Shown piece by piece: positions 21,240 to 29,668 of a stretch of 64,000 nucleotides of DNA. The position numbers and the translations under genes are program-made. The first letter of the stretch is position 1. Each line of letters opens with the position of its first letter. The notes under the pieces were generated by a model. It was not told the origin of the DNA and did no database searches. It saw only the letters and a program-made list of their open reading frames with translations. Source of the stretch: Vreelandella rituensis (GTDB lineage Bacteria; Pseudomonadota; Gammaproteobacteria; Pseudomonadales; Halomonadaceae); the NCBI RefSeq assembly GCF_003336665.1, contig NZ_QPIJ01000009.1:31130-95129 (forward strand). The letters are read 5' to 3'.

Positions 21240-22133
21240 ATGATCGGACATATTCTGACTACCTTGCTGCCGGTGTTCCTGATCGCCGGCTGCGGCGTTC
21301 TGTATGGCCGCTTTCGTACCCCCGATATTCGCAGCCTCAACACCCTCAATATGGAGCTGTTCGTTCCGTTGCTGGTATTTGCGGTGCTGGCTGACCGTCA
21401 GGCGCCGCTGGCAGATTATGCCTGGTTGGCGACGGCGGCCATGGTCGTGGTGCTGGGCGCGGGGCTTGTGCTATGGCCGCTGGTCAAATGGCTGAAGCTC
21501 GACCCCAAGGTGTTTTTGCCCCCGATGATGTTCAATAATGCGGGCAACATGGGAGTGCCGCTGTTGGTGCTGGCATTCGGCCCGGAGGCGCTGCCTGCGG
21601 CGATAGTGGTGTTCATCGTGGAAATGCTGCTGCATTTTTCGGTGGGGCTCTACATGCTCAACCCTCGCACATCCCTGTGGCGACTGCTGCGCATGCCGAT
21701 CGTGTTTTCGAGCATGGCGGGATTGGGGGTGAACTTCAGCGGTTTGCCGTTACCCGCCTGGTTGCTGGAAGCCATGCACATGCTGGGTGGGGTATGTATT
21801 CCGTTAATGCTGTTTGCGCTTGGCGTGCGGCTGCTGGAGATTGATTTCAGTGATTGGCGTGCCGGCCTACTGGGGGCGCTGTTGTGCCCACTTTCCGGCC
21901 TGGTGATTGCGTTGCCGTTAATCTGGCTATTGCCGCTGAACCCTCTCCAGACGGCGGTTCTGCTGGTATTTTCCGCACTGCCCCCGGCGGTACTCAATTA
22001 CCTTATTGCCGAACAGTACCACCTCTCGCCGCAAAAGGTGGCCTCGCTGGTGCTGATCGGTAACTTGGGTAGTCTGGTGGTGATGCCATTGACCCTGGCG
22101 GCAGTGTTCACCTGGGTGTACGCACCCGGATGA
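21240..22133 (+). CDS. AEC (auxin efflux carrier) family transporter
   Basis: A 297-residue membrane protein with about ten helices, of the bacterial AEC family (10-TM, bile/arsenite/riboflavin fold). Diagnostic are the N-terminal half GCGVLYGRFRTPDIRSLNTLNMELFVPLLVF, the crossover FNNAGNMGVPLLVLAFG (about residues 98-114) and the C-terminal SALPPAVLNYLIAEQY repeat. Members transport organic acids such as malate or malonate; substrate unknown here. Its stop is four bases from the stop of the minus-strand gene at 22138, a tight convergence with no visible terminator. Confidence 0.88.
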   Translation: MIGHILTTLLPVFLIAGCGVLYGRFRTPDIRSLNTLNMELFVPLLVFAVLADRQAPLADYAWLATAAMVVVLGAGLVLWPLVKWLKLDPKVFLPPMMFNNAGNMGVPLLVLAFGPEALPAAIVVFIVEMLLHFSVGLYMLNPRTSLWRLLRMPIVFSSMAGLGVNFSGLPLPAWLLEAMHMLGGVCIPLMLFALGVRLLEIDFSDWRAGLLGALLCPLSGLVIALPLIWLLPLNPLQTAVLLVFSALPPAVLNYLIAEQYHLSPQKVASLVLIGNLGSLVVMPLTLAAVFTWVYAPG

Positions 22134-22137
22134 GAGG

Positions 22138-22527
22138 TCAGCGCGAGGAGTCTTTGGGGTTGTCTTTCACCTCGTAACTACCTTCGAGTACGTCCTGCGA
22201 GCCTGAACGGTTCGCATAGTAGGTCGATGTTTCGTAGGTGGATGTTTCGTATTCAGAGGTAATATCTTCGGCCTGGTTGGCCCGCATCTGCTCCAGGCGC
22301 TTTTTCAGCCGATAACGCACCAAGGGCATCATCGCCCAGCCAACCAGCAGAAAGAATAATCCCAGGATAACGCCGACGATCATCAATGCACCGAGAACCA
22401 ACCAGATAAGCAGCAGCTTGAGGCTATCCATGATCCCGTTAGGGCGAGTCCGGCGGGTCCGTGCCCGCCATTGACTGGCTGCCTGCCAGGCGGCGTTGTT
22501 TCGCGGGTCTCGATTGATATGAGACAT
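22138..22527 (-). CDS. Small single-helix membrane protein, function unknown
   Basis: A 129-residue protein I do not recognise. A basic N-terminus (about residues 1-33) precedes one or two long hydrophobic helices (MDSLKLLLIWLVLGALMIVGVILGLFFLLVGW, about 33-66), then a basic KKRLEQMR stretch and an acidic tail containing YETSTYETSTYY, a repeat generated by a 15-bp tandem duplication. The start at 22527 is chosen for GGAGTAGC just upstream; a much longer reading to 22809 has no support. It probably sits in the inner membrane with a cytoplasmic C-terminus. Confidence 0.65.
   Translation of the reverse strand: MSHINRDPRNNAAWQAASQWRARTRRTRPNGIMDSLKLLLIWLVLGALMIVGVILGLFFLLVGWAMMPLVRYRLKKRLEQMRANQAEDITSEYETSTYETSTYYANRSGSQDVLEGSYEVKDNPKDSSR
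22219..22248. repeat. 15-bp tandem duplication in the tail of a membrane protein gene
   Basis: Two copies (22219-22233 and 22234-22248) differing by one base, followed by a degenerate third. They encode the doubled YETST-like repeat. Confidence 0.93.
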
Positions 22528-22674
22528 TGCGCTACTCCGTAAATGAAATCTCAACCCATTCGAACATACTGTGGGTGGCGAGTTCACTTTTACGCTGTAT
22601 ATCATGTCAAGAGGTGCACAATGCGGTCTCGGCGTTTCAACAAATAAGGTCTTCAGCATGGACGACAAAGCCTC

Positions 22675-22821
22675 ATGAGTCAGCAGTCTCGCCAAGGTGC
22701 CACGCGACGCCGATCGCGATGGGTCACCTTTGATCGTTGGCTGGACCGGGTCGTCTCGGTTGCCGTGATAACCGCACTGGTCTTCGGGTTGGCAGCGGTG
22801 GCTGCTCATTGGCTGCTATAA
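22675..22821 (+). CDS. Possible 48-aa single-pass membrane peptide
   Basis: An open frame starting at ATG 22675 encodes an Arg-rich N-terminus (QGATRRRSRWVTFDRWLDR) followed by one hydrophobic helix (VVSVAVITALVFGLAAVAAHWLL) and a stop. The positive-inside pattern is sensible for a small inner-membrane protein, and nothing else occupies this stretch. However there is no clear ribosome binding site, so it may not be translated. A 6-codon frame (22658) overlaps its start as ATGA. Confidence 0.35.
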   Translation: MSQQSRQGATRRRSRWVTFDRWLDRVVSVAVITALVFGLAAVAAHWLL

Positions 22822-22843
22822 GCTTCAGGTGCGTAAGCCGGTT

Positions 22844-24115
22844 TTACCGCACATTCTCTGCTGCACCGGCCTCGATGCGATTACGTCCAAGACGCTTGGC
22901 TTGATAAAGCCGTTGGCCGGCGCATTCAAGTAGCACTTCCGGCGTAGTGGGCGCCATCGGGGACAAACTGGCCAACCCCATGCTCACGGTCAAGTGATGA
23001 TGGACAGGCGAGTAGGCATGAGGGATCGCCAGGTTCATGATGGCGCGCTGCAATTGCTGGGCGACACGTGTTGCACCTTGCTTATCCGTGCCAGGTAGCA
23101 CACAGGCGAATTTCTCCCCATTATAACGTGCCACCAGATCTTTTGAACGAGCCACATGGTCCGTCAAGGTGTGGGCGACCGCACGCAAGGTATCGTCGCC
23201 CATTACATGCCCGTAGTCGTCGTTGAACTGCTTGAAATAGTCGATATCGATAAAAATGACCGATATCGGCTCTCCAGTGCGTTGAGCATGGGAAAATTGC
23301 TGGGAGTAAAAGGTATTGAATCGACGCCGGTTGGCGATACCGGTCAATCCGTCCGTGGTGGAAACCTGTTGCAGCTGGTCGCGCTGCTCCAGGGCGCGCT
23401 GAGAGGCGTGCAGCAAGGTGTCCAGGCTTTCGACCAAGCGGCCGATTTCATCGTAACGGTGATGGGGCAAGTTGGGTTTTGGCCATTTCTCAGGCTGATG
23501 GGGGTCGGTATTGATGACTGACTCATATACCTTGAGGAGCGATCGCGTAATGAAAAAATGGAACCCGACCACCACCACCAAGGCCAACGCCACGGCTTCG
23601 AGCAGGCTGATTAGCAATATCTCTAGCCCGCGCTCGACAAATTGGCGGCTCAGGCTATCCGGTGCCAGCAATAGCTCGACTTCGCCCACCTGAGTCAGTG
23701 AATTGTCGTCCAGTTCGTACTCCAATGATTCGATATAGTGCAATATGTCGCCGAATAACCATTGGCTCAGCCAGCCGTTACCGATAGGTGCACTGCGGGA
23801 GACCTGGTGTTCCGCCAAGGGGCGGCCGAACTCATCGCGCAATACCACCCTGGCCACATGTTCACCATTGAACAGGCCGCGTACCACCCGGTCGGCAAGG
23901 TCGTTGTTTGACTGAAAGGCGGCTTCCACCGCAACGGCATCGACCAACTCGAGTTTTTGACGATTGTCCCGCTGAATGTCGTGACGCATCTTTTCTGCAT
24001 AACTGGCCAGTTCCATCAGCCCCACCAACAGGCTGATGCCGGTGGCCAGTAACACTGTCACTACTGCCTGCTTGATGGTGAGACTGCCCGGCCGAGGCGA
24101 TCGTGGAGAGTGCAC
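22844..24115 (-). CDS. Membrane-anchored GGDEF-domain protein with a deviant active site
   Basis: A 423-residue protein: an N-terminal transmembrane helix (about residues 15-38), a periplasmic region to about 165, a second helix (about 168-192), a HAMP-like linker and a C-terminal GGDEF domain (about 250-415). The domain start DGLTGIANRR and the phosphate/metal site FIDIDYFKQFND are normal. The signature that should read GG(D/E)EF reads NGEKF, changing positions 1 and 4, while the inhibitory RxxD site five residues upstream (RSKD) is intact. It may be a weak or inactive cyclase, or act as a c-di-GMP receptor. No EAL domain is present. It is a single gene. Confidence 0.85.
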   Translation of the reverse strand: MHSPRSPRPGSLTIKQAVVTVLLATGISLLVGLMELASYAEKMRHDIQRDNRQKLELVDAVAVEAAFQSNNDLADRVVRGLFNGEHVARVVLRDEFGRPLAEHQVSRSAPIGNGWLSQWLFGDILHYIESLEYELDDNSLTQVGEVELLLAPDSLSRQFVERGLEILLISLLEAVALALVVVVGFHFFITRSLLKVYESVINTDPHQPEKWPKPNLPHHRYDEIGRLVESLDTLLHASQRALEQRDQLQQVSTTDGLTGIANRRRFNTFYSQQFSHAQRTGEPISVIFIDIDYFKQFNDDYGHVMGDDTLRAVAHTLTDHVARSKDLVARYNGEKFACVLPGTDKQGATRVAQQLQRAIMNLAIPHAYSPVHHHLTVSMGLASLSPMAPTTPEVLLECAGQRLYQAKRLGRNRIEAGAAENVR

Positions 24116-24285
24116 GGTGGAAATCTCCTGAGGTTGTGCCGCCCTTGACGCAATAAGACAAACTTAGTCCACGGCAGCTAGCCTGTCATCTTGATGTGTC
24201 CTTATGTTGCCCGATGTTTTCTTCGTGGCGCCTTCAAACCCCAAGCTGTTAGGCTCTGCGCTTGCCCCCTGAGAGACTACTTATC

Positions 24286-25644
24286 GTGTCATTGGTAAAG
24301 CCGCCTTCCCTTCCGCGCCGGACCTCACGCCGTGAAATTTTCGGCTGGGCAATGTTCGACTTTGCCAACCAGGCGTATACGCTGCTGATCATTACCGTGG
24401 TGTTCGGCGAGTTATTCACCACGGTGATCGTGGGTGAGCGTGGCGATAACTATCGCTTGGCGAACTTTCTGTGGAGTCTGGCGCTAGCGCTGAGTTCCTT
24501 GATGGTGGTGCTCACTGCGCCCTTGTGTGGCGCGGTGATGGATTATCGGGCCGAGAAAAAACGTTTCCTGTTCCTCAGCTACCTGGCTACCGTGGCTACC
24601 ACGGCGATGCTGTATTTTGTCGCGCCGGGGTATGTGATGCTGGGATTCTTGCTGATCGTGCTGTCGAATTACGCCTATTCGATGGGAGAATCCTTCATCG
24701 CCTCATTTCTGCCGGACCTCGGTCCGCCCGAGGCAATGGGCAAAATTTCAGGGTTCGGTTGGGCGCTGGGCTACATTGGCGGGTTGTTTGCCGCAGGCTT
24801 CACCCTGGTGGCACTGGGTGAGACCACTGCCGAGAATTTCGAGCGCATCCGTTGGGTCGGGCCGTTTGCCGCCGGCTTCTTCCTGGTGACCGCCATTCCC
24901 ACTTTCATGTGGCTCAAAGAGCGTGGTACGCCTCAACCGCCAGGCGTTCCCTACCGCGTGATCGCCAAGGCGCGGGTCAAGACGACCTTGGAAGATCTGC
25001 GCTATTTCCAGGATCTGGCAATATTTCTGGTGTCGCTGCTGTTCTCCATGGCGGGCATTTACATCATTATTTCCTTCGCGTTTATCTACGGTGCCCAGGT
25101 TATCCAGTGGGATGGTGCAATTCGCAACGTGATGTTCATTATCGTGCAGATTACCGCCGCCGCCGGAGCACTTGGCTTCGGCTGGATACAGGACCACCTG
25201 GGAGCCAAACTCACCTATCAGATCACCCTGGGATTATGGGTCAGCTCCATTCTGGCTATCTGGGCGACGCCACAACTCACCGTATTTTTGAATACTTACC
25301 TGGGTCTGACACTGGAAGCACAGCATGTGTTTCTGGTGGTGGGTTGCCTGGCGGGTACCAGCCTGGGGTCGAGCCAATCCGCCAGCCGCGTGCTGGTGGG
25401 GCTATTCACGCCCTTACCCAAGGCGGCGGAATTCTTTGGCTTTTGGGGCCTGGCCAACAAGCTGGCCAGTGTGTTCGGTATTGTCATGTTGGGCACGTTA
25501 CAGGCGTTCATCGGTCTTCAAGCCTCCATCCTGTTATGTGCTGCTTTGTTTATTACGGCTATGTTGATATGTACGCAAGTGAATGAAACCCGAGGACGCC
25601 GGGCGGCCTGCGAATGGAAGCCACAGGAACTCCCTTCCACTTGA
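24286..25644 (+). CDS. MFS transporter, UMF1/Atg22-like
   Basis: A 452-residue, 12-helix major facilitator protein of the UMF1 (vacuole effluxer Atg22-like) family. The start of the first helix IFGWAMFDFANQAYTLLIITVVFGELF is the family hallmark, and ISGFGWALGYIGGLFAAG (about residue 155) and SQSASRVLVGLFTPLPKAAEFFGFWGLANK (about 365-395) are also conserved. GTG at 24286 is preferred, with GAGAGA upstream; an in-frame TTG eight codons earlier is possible. Substrate unknown; bacterial members are poorly studied. It is followed 22 bases later by an aspartic protease gene. Confidence 0.86.
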   Translation: MSLVKPPSLPRRTSRREIFGWAMFDFANQAYTLLIITVVFGELFTTVIVGERGDNYRLANFLWSLALALSSLMVVLTAPLCGAVMDYRAEKKRFLFLSYLATVATTAMLYFVAPGYVMLGFLLIVLSNYAYSMGESFIASFLPDLGPPEAMGKISGFGWALGYIGGLFAAGFTLVALGETTAENFERIRWVGPFAAGFFLVTAIPTFMWLKERGTPQPPGVPYRVIAKARVKTTLEDLRYFQDLAIFLVSLLFSMAGIYIIISFAFIYGAQVIQWDGAIRNVMFIIVQITAAAGALGFGWIQDHLGAKLTYQITLGLWVSSILAIWATPQLTVFLNTYLGLTLEAQHVFLVVGCLAGTSLGSSQSASRVLVGLFTPLPKAAEFFGFWGLANKLASVFGIVMLGTLQAFIGLQASILLCAALFITAMLICTQVNETRGRRAACEWKPQELPST

Positions 25645-25666
25645 GACCCATTGAATGAGGTGAGCC

Positions 25667-26194
25667 ATGTCCAATCGTAGGCTTCTCCGTAGCGGGCTGG
25701 GGATGATGCTGCTGTTCTGGGTGTTGCTGATGGGCGTGGGTACCTGGTGGCTGCAAGGCGGCCTGGAGGATATGTTTCGACCCAATGCTCAGTTGGTCAA
25801 CGCGGCACCCGATAATGAGCCCGTCACTCTCAAGCGTAATCGGGCGGGACATTTTGTGGCCCCAGGGTATATCAATGGGGAGCCAGTAAGGTTTCTGCTC
25901 GATACCGGGGCCACTTATGTGGCGATACCGGCGTCGCTTGCCGAAGAGCTGGGGCTGAAATCCGGACGTAGTGCCTGGTTCAATACCGCCAATGGCCGCG
26001 TGGAGGGCTCCCTGACCGAGGTTGAAGAAATCGCCCTGGGAGGCATTCGATTGCGTAATGTAAAAGGTTCGATCAGCCCGGGCATGGAAGGCGATACCGT
26101 GCTGCTGGGGATGAGTTTTCTCAATCACCTGGCCATCGAAATTCGTGACGGAGAGATGTTGCTCAGCCCCCCAACCAGCAAATACATCCCTTGA
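25667..26194 (+). CDS. Retropepsin-like aspartic protease (clan AA), membrane-anchored
   Basis: A 175-residue protein with one N-terminal transmembrane anchor (about residues 8-28) and a periplasmic retropepsin-like domain. The active-site motif FLLDTGATYVAIP (Asp-Thr-Gly, about residues 75-87) and the flap/end segment LLGMSFLNHLAIEI (about 146-159) match the bacterial TIGR02281 family. It would act as a dimer, since only one DTG is present. The substrate is unknown. It may share the transcript with the MFS gene 22 bases upstream. Confidence 0.88.
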   Translation: MSNRRLLRSGLGMMLLFWVLLMGVGTWWLQGGLEDMFRPNAQLVNAAPDNEPVTLKRNRAGHFVAPGYINGEPVRFLLDTGATYVAIPASLAEELGLKSGRSAWFNTANGRVEGSLTEVEEIALGGIRLRNVKGSISPGMEGDTVLLGMSFLNHLAIEIRDGEMLLSPPTSKYIP

Positions 26195-26262
26195 GAAGTC
26201 TTCGACCTTGTGCTTAGCTGAGGGCTACTGATTACCACCCCGCTAAGGATAAGGAGATTATC

Positions 26263-26442
26263 ATGGGCATTGAAGTTGGTGGGCTGCTAGGGCTGATTTG
26301 GCTGATCATCGTGATCTGGGCCGTCGTCAAGGTGGCAAAAAGCTCGGCCGGGGGTGTGGCCAAGGTTCTGTGGATTCTTGGCTTGCTGATTTTCCCGTTA
26401 GTCGGTTTGATCGTCTGGTTATTGTTCGGGCCCAAGGGATAG
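26263..26442 (+). CDS. Small PLDc_N-type membrane protein (59 aa)
   Basis: A 59-residue two-helix membrane protein: GLLGLIWLIIVIWAVVKV, a short loop KSSAGGVAKVLW, then ILGLLIFPLVGLIVWLLFGPKG. This matches the phospholipase D/cardiolipin synthase N-terminal (PLDc_N) module, including the terminal FPLVGLIVWLLFGPK pattern, found in bacteria both fused to PLD enzymes and alone as here. Function of stand-alone versions is unknown. AAGGAG lies 6 bases before the ATG, and a strong terminator follows. Confidence 0.85.
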   Translation: MGIEVGGLLGLIWLIIVIWAVVKVAKSSAGGVAKVLWILGLLIFPLVGLIVWLLFGPKG

Positions 26443-26464
26443 TCGTAAAAACGTAGCTTCTTTC

Positions 26465-26494
26465 AAGGGCAAGCCAGTGGCTTGCCCTTTTTTG
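26465..26494 (+). terminator. Rho-independent terminator after the PLDc_N gene
   Basis: AAGGGCAAGCC and GGCTTGCCCTT form an 11-bp stem with a tiny loop, followed by a run of T's. Confidence 0.88.
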
Positions 26495-26585
26495 TCCATG
26501 CGACACCGAGCTTTTTTGCCGATGCGACATCGAGAAAGAGGCCGCTTACACTGCAAGATCAATCTTGGGCTTGAGAGGAGCAATT

Positions 26586-27665
26586 ATGCCAAACAACGAT
26601 TGCAAGCGCATCGACCTGGCGTTGCAGGGTGGTGGCTCGCACGGAGCTCTGACCTGGGGAGTTCTGGACCGCCTGTTGGAAGATGAACGCCTGGAAATCG
26701 ATGGTGTCAGCGGTACCAGTGCCGGGGCCATGAATGCGGTGGTGATGGCTTCCGGTCTGCATACGGGGGGGCGCGAGGGTGCGCGCGAAGCGCTGTATAC
26801 GTTCTGGAAAGCCGTCAGCGACGCAGCGCGCTTTTCACCGATTCAGCGCAGCTTCTGGGATCGGTTGATGGGTAATGACAGCCTCGATTACTCACCCAGC
26901 TACCTGTTTTTCGAAAACCTGACCCAGCTGGTACCGCCGACCAAGCTTAATCCACTCAAGGTCAATCCTTTGCGTGATCTGGTGCTGGAGCAGGTCGATT
27001 TCGACCTGGTCAATGCCTGTCGCAAAATGAAGGTCTTCGTGACCGCCACCAACGTTCGCACCGGGCGGGCAAAGATCTTTCGCCAGCCTGAGCTGAGCGT
27101 GGATACCGTCATGGCCTCGGCTTGCTTGCCGTTCATGTTTCCGGCTGTCGAGATCGGTGGTGAAGCCTATTGGGATGGTGGGTATAGCGGTAATCCGGCG
27201 TTGTATCCGCTGGTTGATGACCAAGGGTGCCGCGACCTGGTGGTGGTGCAGGTCAACCCGCTGGTACGGCAGAAGCTGCCTGAGAGTTCGCGGGAAATAC
27301 TTGACAGAATCAACGAAATAACCTTCAACTCAAGCCTGATAAAGGAGCTGCGCAGCATTCAGCTGTTACATCAATTGATCGATGCAGAAGGGCTGGAGCT
27401 GGAAAGCTATCGCTCGATGCGCTTGCACTTGATTCACGCCGAACAGGAGGTCGAGAAGCTCAGCGCTTCGAGCAAGATGAATGCCGAGTGGGGTTTTGTG
27501 TCTCGTCTGCATGCTCAGGGGCGTGCCTGGGCCGAGCGTTGGCTGAACACTCATTTCGATGCCCTCGGCAATCATTCGACCTTTGACCTGGATGTGTTGT
27601 TCGAGGACACTTTTCGCCCGGTTGCGATACCCGATGAGTCATCGGAGAAGGACGCTCGAAAGTGA
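26586..27665 (+). CDS. Patatin-like phospholipase
   Basis: A 359-residue acyl hydrolase. The oxyanion loop LQGGGSHGALTWG (about residues 12-24), nucleophile elbow GTSAGAMNA (Ser about residue 45) and the catalytic Asp in WDGGYSGNPAL (about 200) give a complete Ser-Asp dyad. The start at 26586 follows GAGGAG and lacks any signal peptide, so it is probably cytosolic; this class often acts on phospholipid or storage-polymer acyl chains. A frame seven codons longer is possible. It ends 106 bases before the methyltransferase of the polyketide cluster, and could belong to it, but the gap leaves this open. Confidence 0.9.
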   Translation: MPNNDCKRIDLALQGGGSHGALTWGVLDRLLEDERLEIDGVSGTSAGAMNAVVMASGLHTGGREGAREALYTFWKAVSDAARFSPIQRSFWDRLMGNDSLDYSPSYLFFENLTQLVPPTKLNPLKVNPLRDLVLEQVDFDLVNACRKMKVFVTATNVRTGRAKIFRQPELSVDTVMASACLPFMFPAVEIGGEAYWDGGYSGNPALYPLVDDQGCRDLVVVQVNPLVRQKLPESSREILDRINEITFNSSLIKELRSIQLLHQLIDAEGLELESYRSMRLHLIHAEQEVEKLSASSKMNAEWGFVSRLHAQGRAWAERWLNTHFDALGNHSTFDLDVLFEDTFRPVAIPDESSEKDARK

Positions 27666-27771
27666 GCGAGGGTGTTACCGGACTACCGTGAGCGCAGAGA
27701 TCAAGCGCTTGACCCCTGGCGGGGAGCTTACGATAGTGAATGCAGTTTCTTTCACCACGGGCGCTTGGACC

Positions 27772-28491
27772 ATGCTCATGTCGCTTACCCATCGTCAGCT
27801 TGAAGGCGAACTGATGGACGACCCGGCGCTGGATCGAAAGGCGCATCAGGCAGCGCTAAACGGTCTGCGCCGCATCAATGCTGCAAGCCGAACGGCAGCG
27901 GCGTTATGGCCTCGAATTGCACGCATTGCCAAGGCCCGGCGGCTTTCCAGCCTTTCGGTTCTGGATGTTGCCACCGGCGGGGGAGATGTGGCCATTGCCT
28001 TGGCACGTCGTGCCCGTGACGCCGGTCTGCGCCTGCGTATCGAGGCCTGTGATATAAGTCCCACGGCTCTCCACTTCGCTCAGCATCAGGCCGCTCATGA
28101 AAAGGTAGAGGTGAGTTTTTTCCCTCTCGATGTGCTTGAAGACCCCTTGCCCGCTCGCTATGACATCGTCACTTCAACGCTTTTTCTGCATCATCTCAGC
28201 GATGCCCAGATTACCGCTCTGCTAGAAAAACTGGCAGCGCAGACTGATCACCTGCTTGTCAGTGACTTGATCCGTAACCACACAGGCTATGGCCTGGCCT
28301 ACGTGGGTACTCGCCTGCTTTCGGCCTCGAAAATCGTCCACGTGGATGCAATGCGGTCGGTGCGCGCGGCACTGACGGTGGCCGAGGCACGGCGGCTGGC
28401 AAATCAGGCGGGGCTTCAAGGCGTGCGATTCGAGCGCCATTGGCCGAGCCGTTTCATGCTGTCCTGGTCGCGTCACCATGACGCTTCATGA
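27772..28491 (+). CDS. SAM-dependent methyltransferase of the type III PKS cluster
   Basis: About 239 residues. The class I SAM-binding motif is VLDVATGGGDVAIALA (about residues 64-79), then CDISPTAL and a late LFLHHLSD segment, resembling UbiE-like C- or O-methyltransferases. The N-terminal ELMDDPALDRKAHQAALNGLRRIN is typical of the methyltransferases accompanying bacterial type III PKSs. Start choice is weak: ATG 27772 or 27778, and an in-frame GTG lies upstream; no good ribosome binding site is visible. Its end overlaps the next gene by 14 bases, so the three genes 27772-30762 form one translationally coupled unit. It probably methylates the polyketide. Confidence 0.85.
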   Translation: MLMSLTHRQLEGELMDDPALDRKAHQAALNGLRRINAASRTAAALWPRIARIAKARRLSSLSVLDVATGGGDVAIALARRARDAGLRLRIEACDISPTALHFAQHQAAHEKVEVSFFPLDVLEDPLPARYDIVTSTLFLHHLSDAQITALLEKLAAQTDHLLVSDLIRNHTGYGLAYVGTRLLSASKIVHVDAMRSVRAALTVAEARRLANQAGLQGVRFERHWPSRFMLSWSRHHDAS

Positions 28492-29668
28492 CCTGTCACG
28501 CGACTGGGATGTGGTCGTCGTGGGGGCGGGCGTCGCTGGAAGTGTCACGGCTTATCGGCTGGCGCGGCGCGGTTTCAGCGTCTTGCTGGTTGAAAAATCT
28601 GCTTGGCCGCGCGCCAAGGTTTGTGGTGGCTGTCTCAATGCGGCCTCGCTGCAAGCATTGCATGAGGCGGGCCTGGAAGATGTGGTCAGTAGCGTTCCGG
28701 TTTACTCTCAACTCCGCCTGGCCAGCGGCAAGAGGCAGGCAGTGCTGGAGTTGCCTGTTGGGCGGGCCCTCAGCCGACGTATCTTGGATGCCCGACTTGT
28801 GGAGCACGCCATCGATGCCGGCACCTGTTTTCTGCCTGAAACCCATGCAGTGCTGGAAAATACGCAAGATGCCGATGCCGATGCCAAGGCCTTCAGTCGC
28901 GAGTGGCGCCCTGTGGTGCTGGCTAACGGCACTGATCGAGTAACGCTCAAAGCCCGGTTGGTCATCGGGGCTGACGGTTTGGGTAGCCGGCTGTTGCATG
29001 GCGATAGCCCGAAAGTAATGCATGTCGATGTAGATAAAACTTCACGCATCGGGCTAGGTACCACCCTTGACAATGCGCCGGACTTTTACCATCCGGGCAC
29101 GATACATATGGCCTGTGGGCGGCATGGTTACGTTGGTCTGGTACGTGTCGAGGAAGGGCGACTCAGTGTCGGTGCCGCCCTCGATCCAGCCTGGGTAAAG
29201 CAGTGCGGGGGGGCGAGCTTCGCCGTGGCACAGCTGTTACAAACCTCGGGTTTTGCGCTGTTCGATTCGCTTTACGAGGCGAACTGGCAGGGCACACCCC
29301 GCATGAAGCGCTCGCATCCTTGCCTTGGTGGCGAACGCCTATTGTTAGTAGGAGACGCGGCCGGCTACGTGGAGCCTTTCACCGGTGAAGGCATGGGCTG
29401 GGCACTGGCGAGTGCCGCCGCCGTTGAGCCCCTGGCGCTTGACGCTATCCAGCAGTGGCAACCTGGCCTGGTCAGGCAATGGACGGCACGGCATGCCCGG
29501 ATAATCGGCAAACGCCAACGCACCTGCCGGAGGGTATCGGTCTTGCTGCGCCATCCCCGTCTGATGGCGACATTATTGCCGCTGGTAAACGCCGTGCCGA
29601 CGCTGGCTGCGCCGTTAACGATAGGGCTCAATCGTCGCTACCGATTCAGCTCCAAGGAGAGGAAATGA
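28478..29668 (+). CDS. FAD-dependent oxidoreductase of the type III PKS cluster
   Basis: A 396-residue flavoprotein of the geranylgeranyl-reductase/halogenase-like group. The FAD-binding VVVVGAGVAGSVTAYRLARRG (about residues 12-31) is followed by KVCGGCLN (about 47), and the second FAD motif is LLVGDAAGYVEPFTGEGMGWAL (about 290-310). In comparable clusters such an enzyme hydroxylates or reduces the polyketide product. It begins inside the methyltransferase gene and ends ATGA-overlapping the polyketide synthase start, so all three are co-translated. Confidence 0.87.
   Translation: MTLHDLSRDWDVVVVGAGVAGSVTAYRLARRGFSVLLVEKSAWPRAKVCGGCLNAASLQALHEAGLEDVVSSVPVYSQLRLASGKRQAVLELPVGRALSRRILDARLVEHAIDAGTCFLPETHAVLENTQDADADAKAFSREWRPVVLANGTDRVTLKARLVIGADGLGSRLLHGDSPKVMHVDVDKTSRIGLGTTLDNAPDFYHPGTIHMACGRHGYVGLVRVEEGRLSVGAALDPAWVKQCGGASFAVAQLLQTSGFALFDSLYEANWQGTPRMKRSHPCLGGERLLLVGDAAGYVEPFTGEGMGWALASAAAVEPLALDAIQQWQPGLVRQWTARHARIIGKRQRTCRRVSVLLRHPRLMATLLPLVNAVPTLAAPLTIGLNRRYRFSSKERK

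Noticed and set aside
21187..21243. A 18-residue frame whose stop overlaps the AEC transporter start as ATGA
   Set aside because: Too short and without a clear ribosome binding site or leader-peptide feature such as codon runs or an attenuator hairpin.
22528..22809. N-terminal extension of the small membrane protein on the minus strand
   Set aside because: The internal ATG at 22527 has a good ribosome binding site; the extension has no domain and overlaps a divergent promoter region.
29455..29664. 70-codon extension of the polyketide synthase
   Set aside because: It overlaps the FAD enzyme; ATG 29665 has a strong ribosome binding site and gives normal family length.
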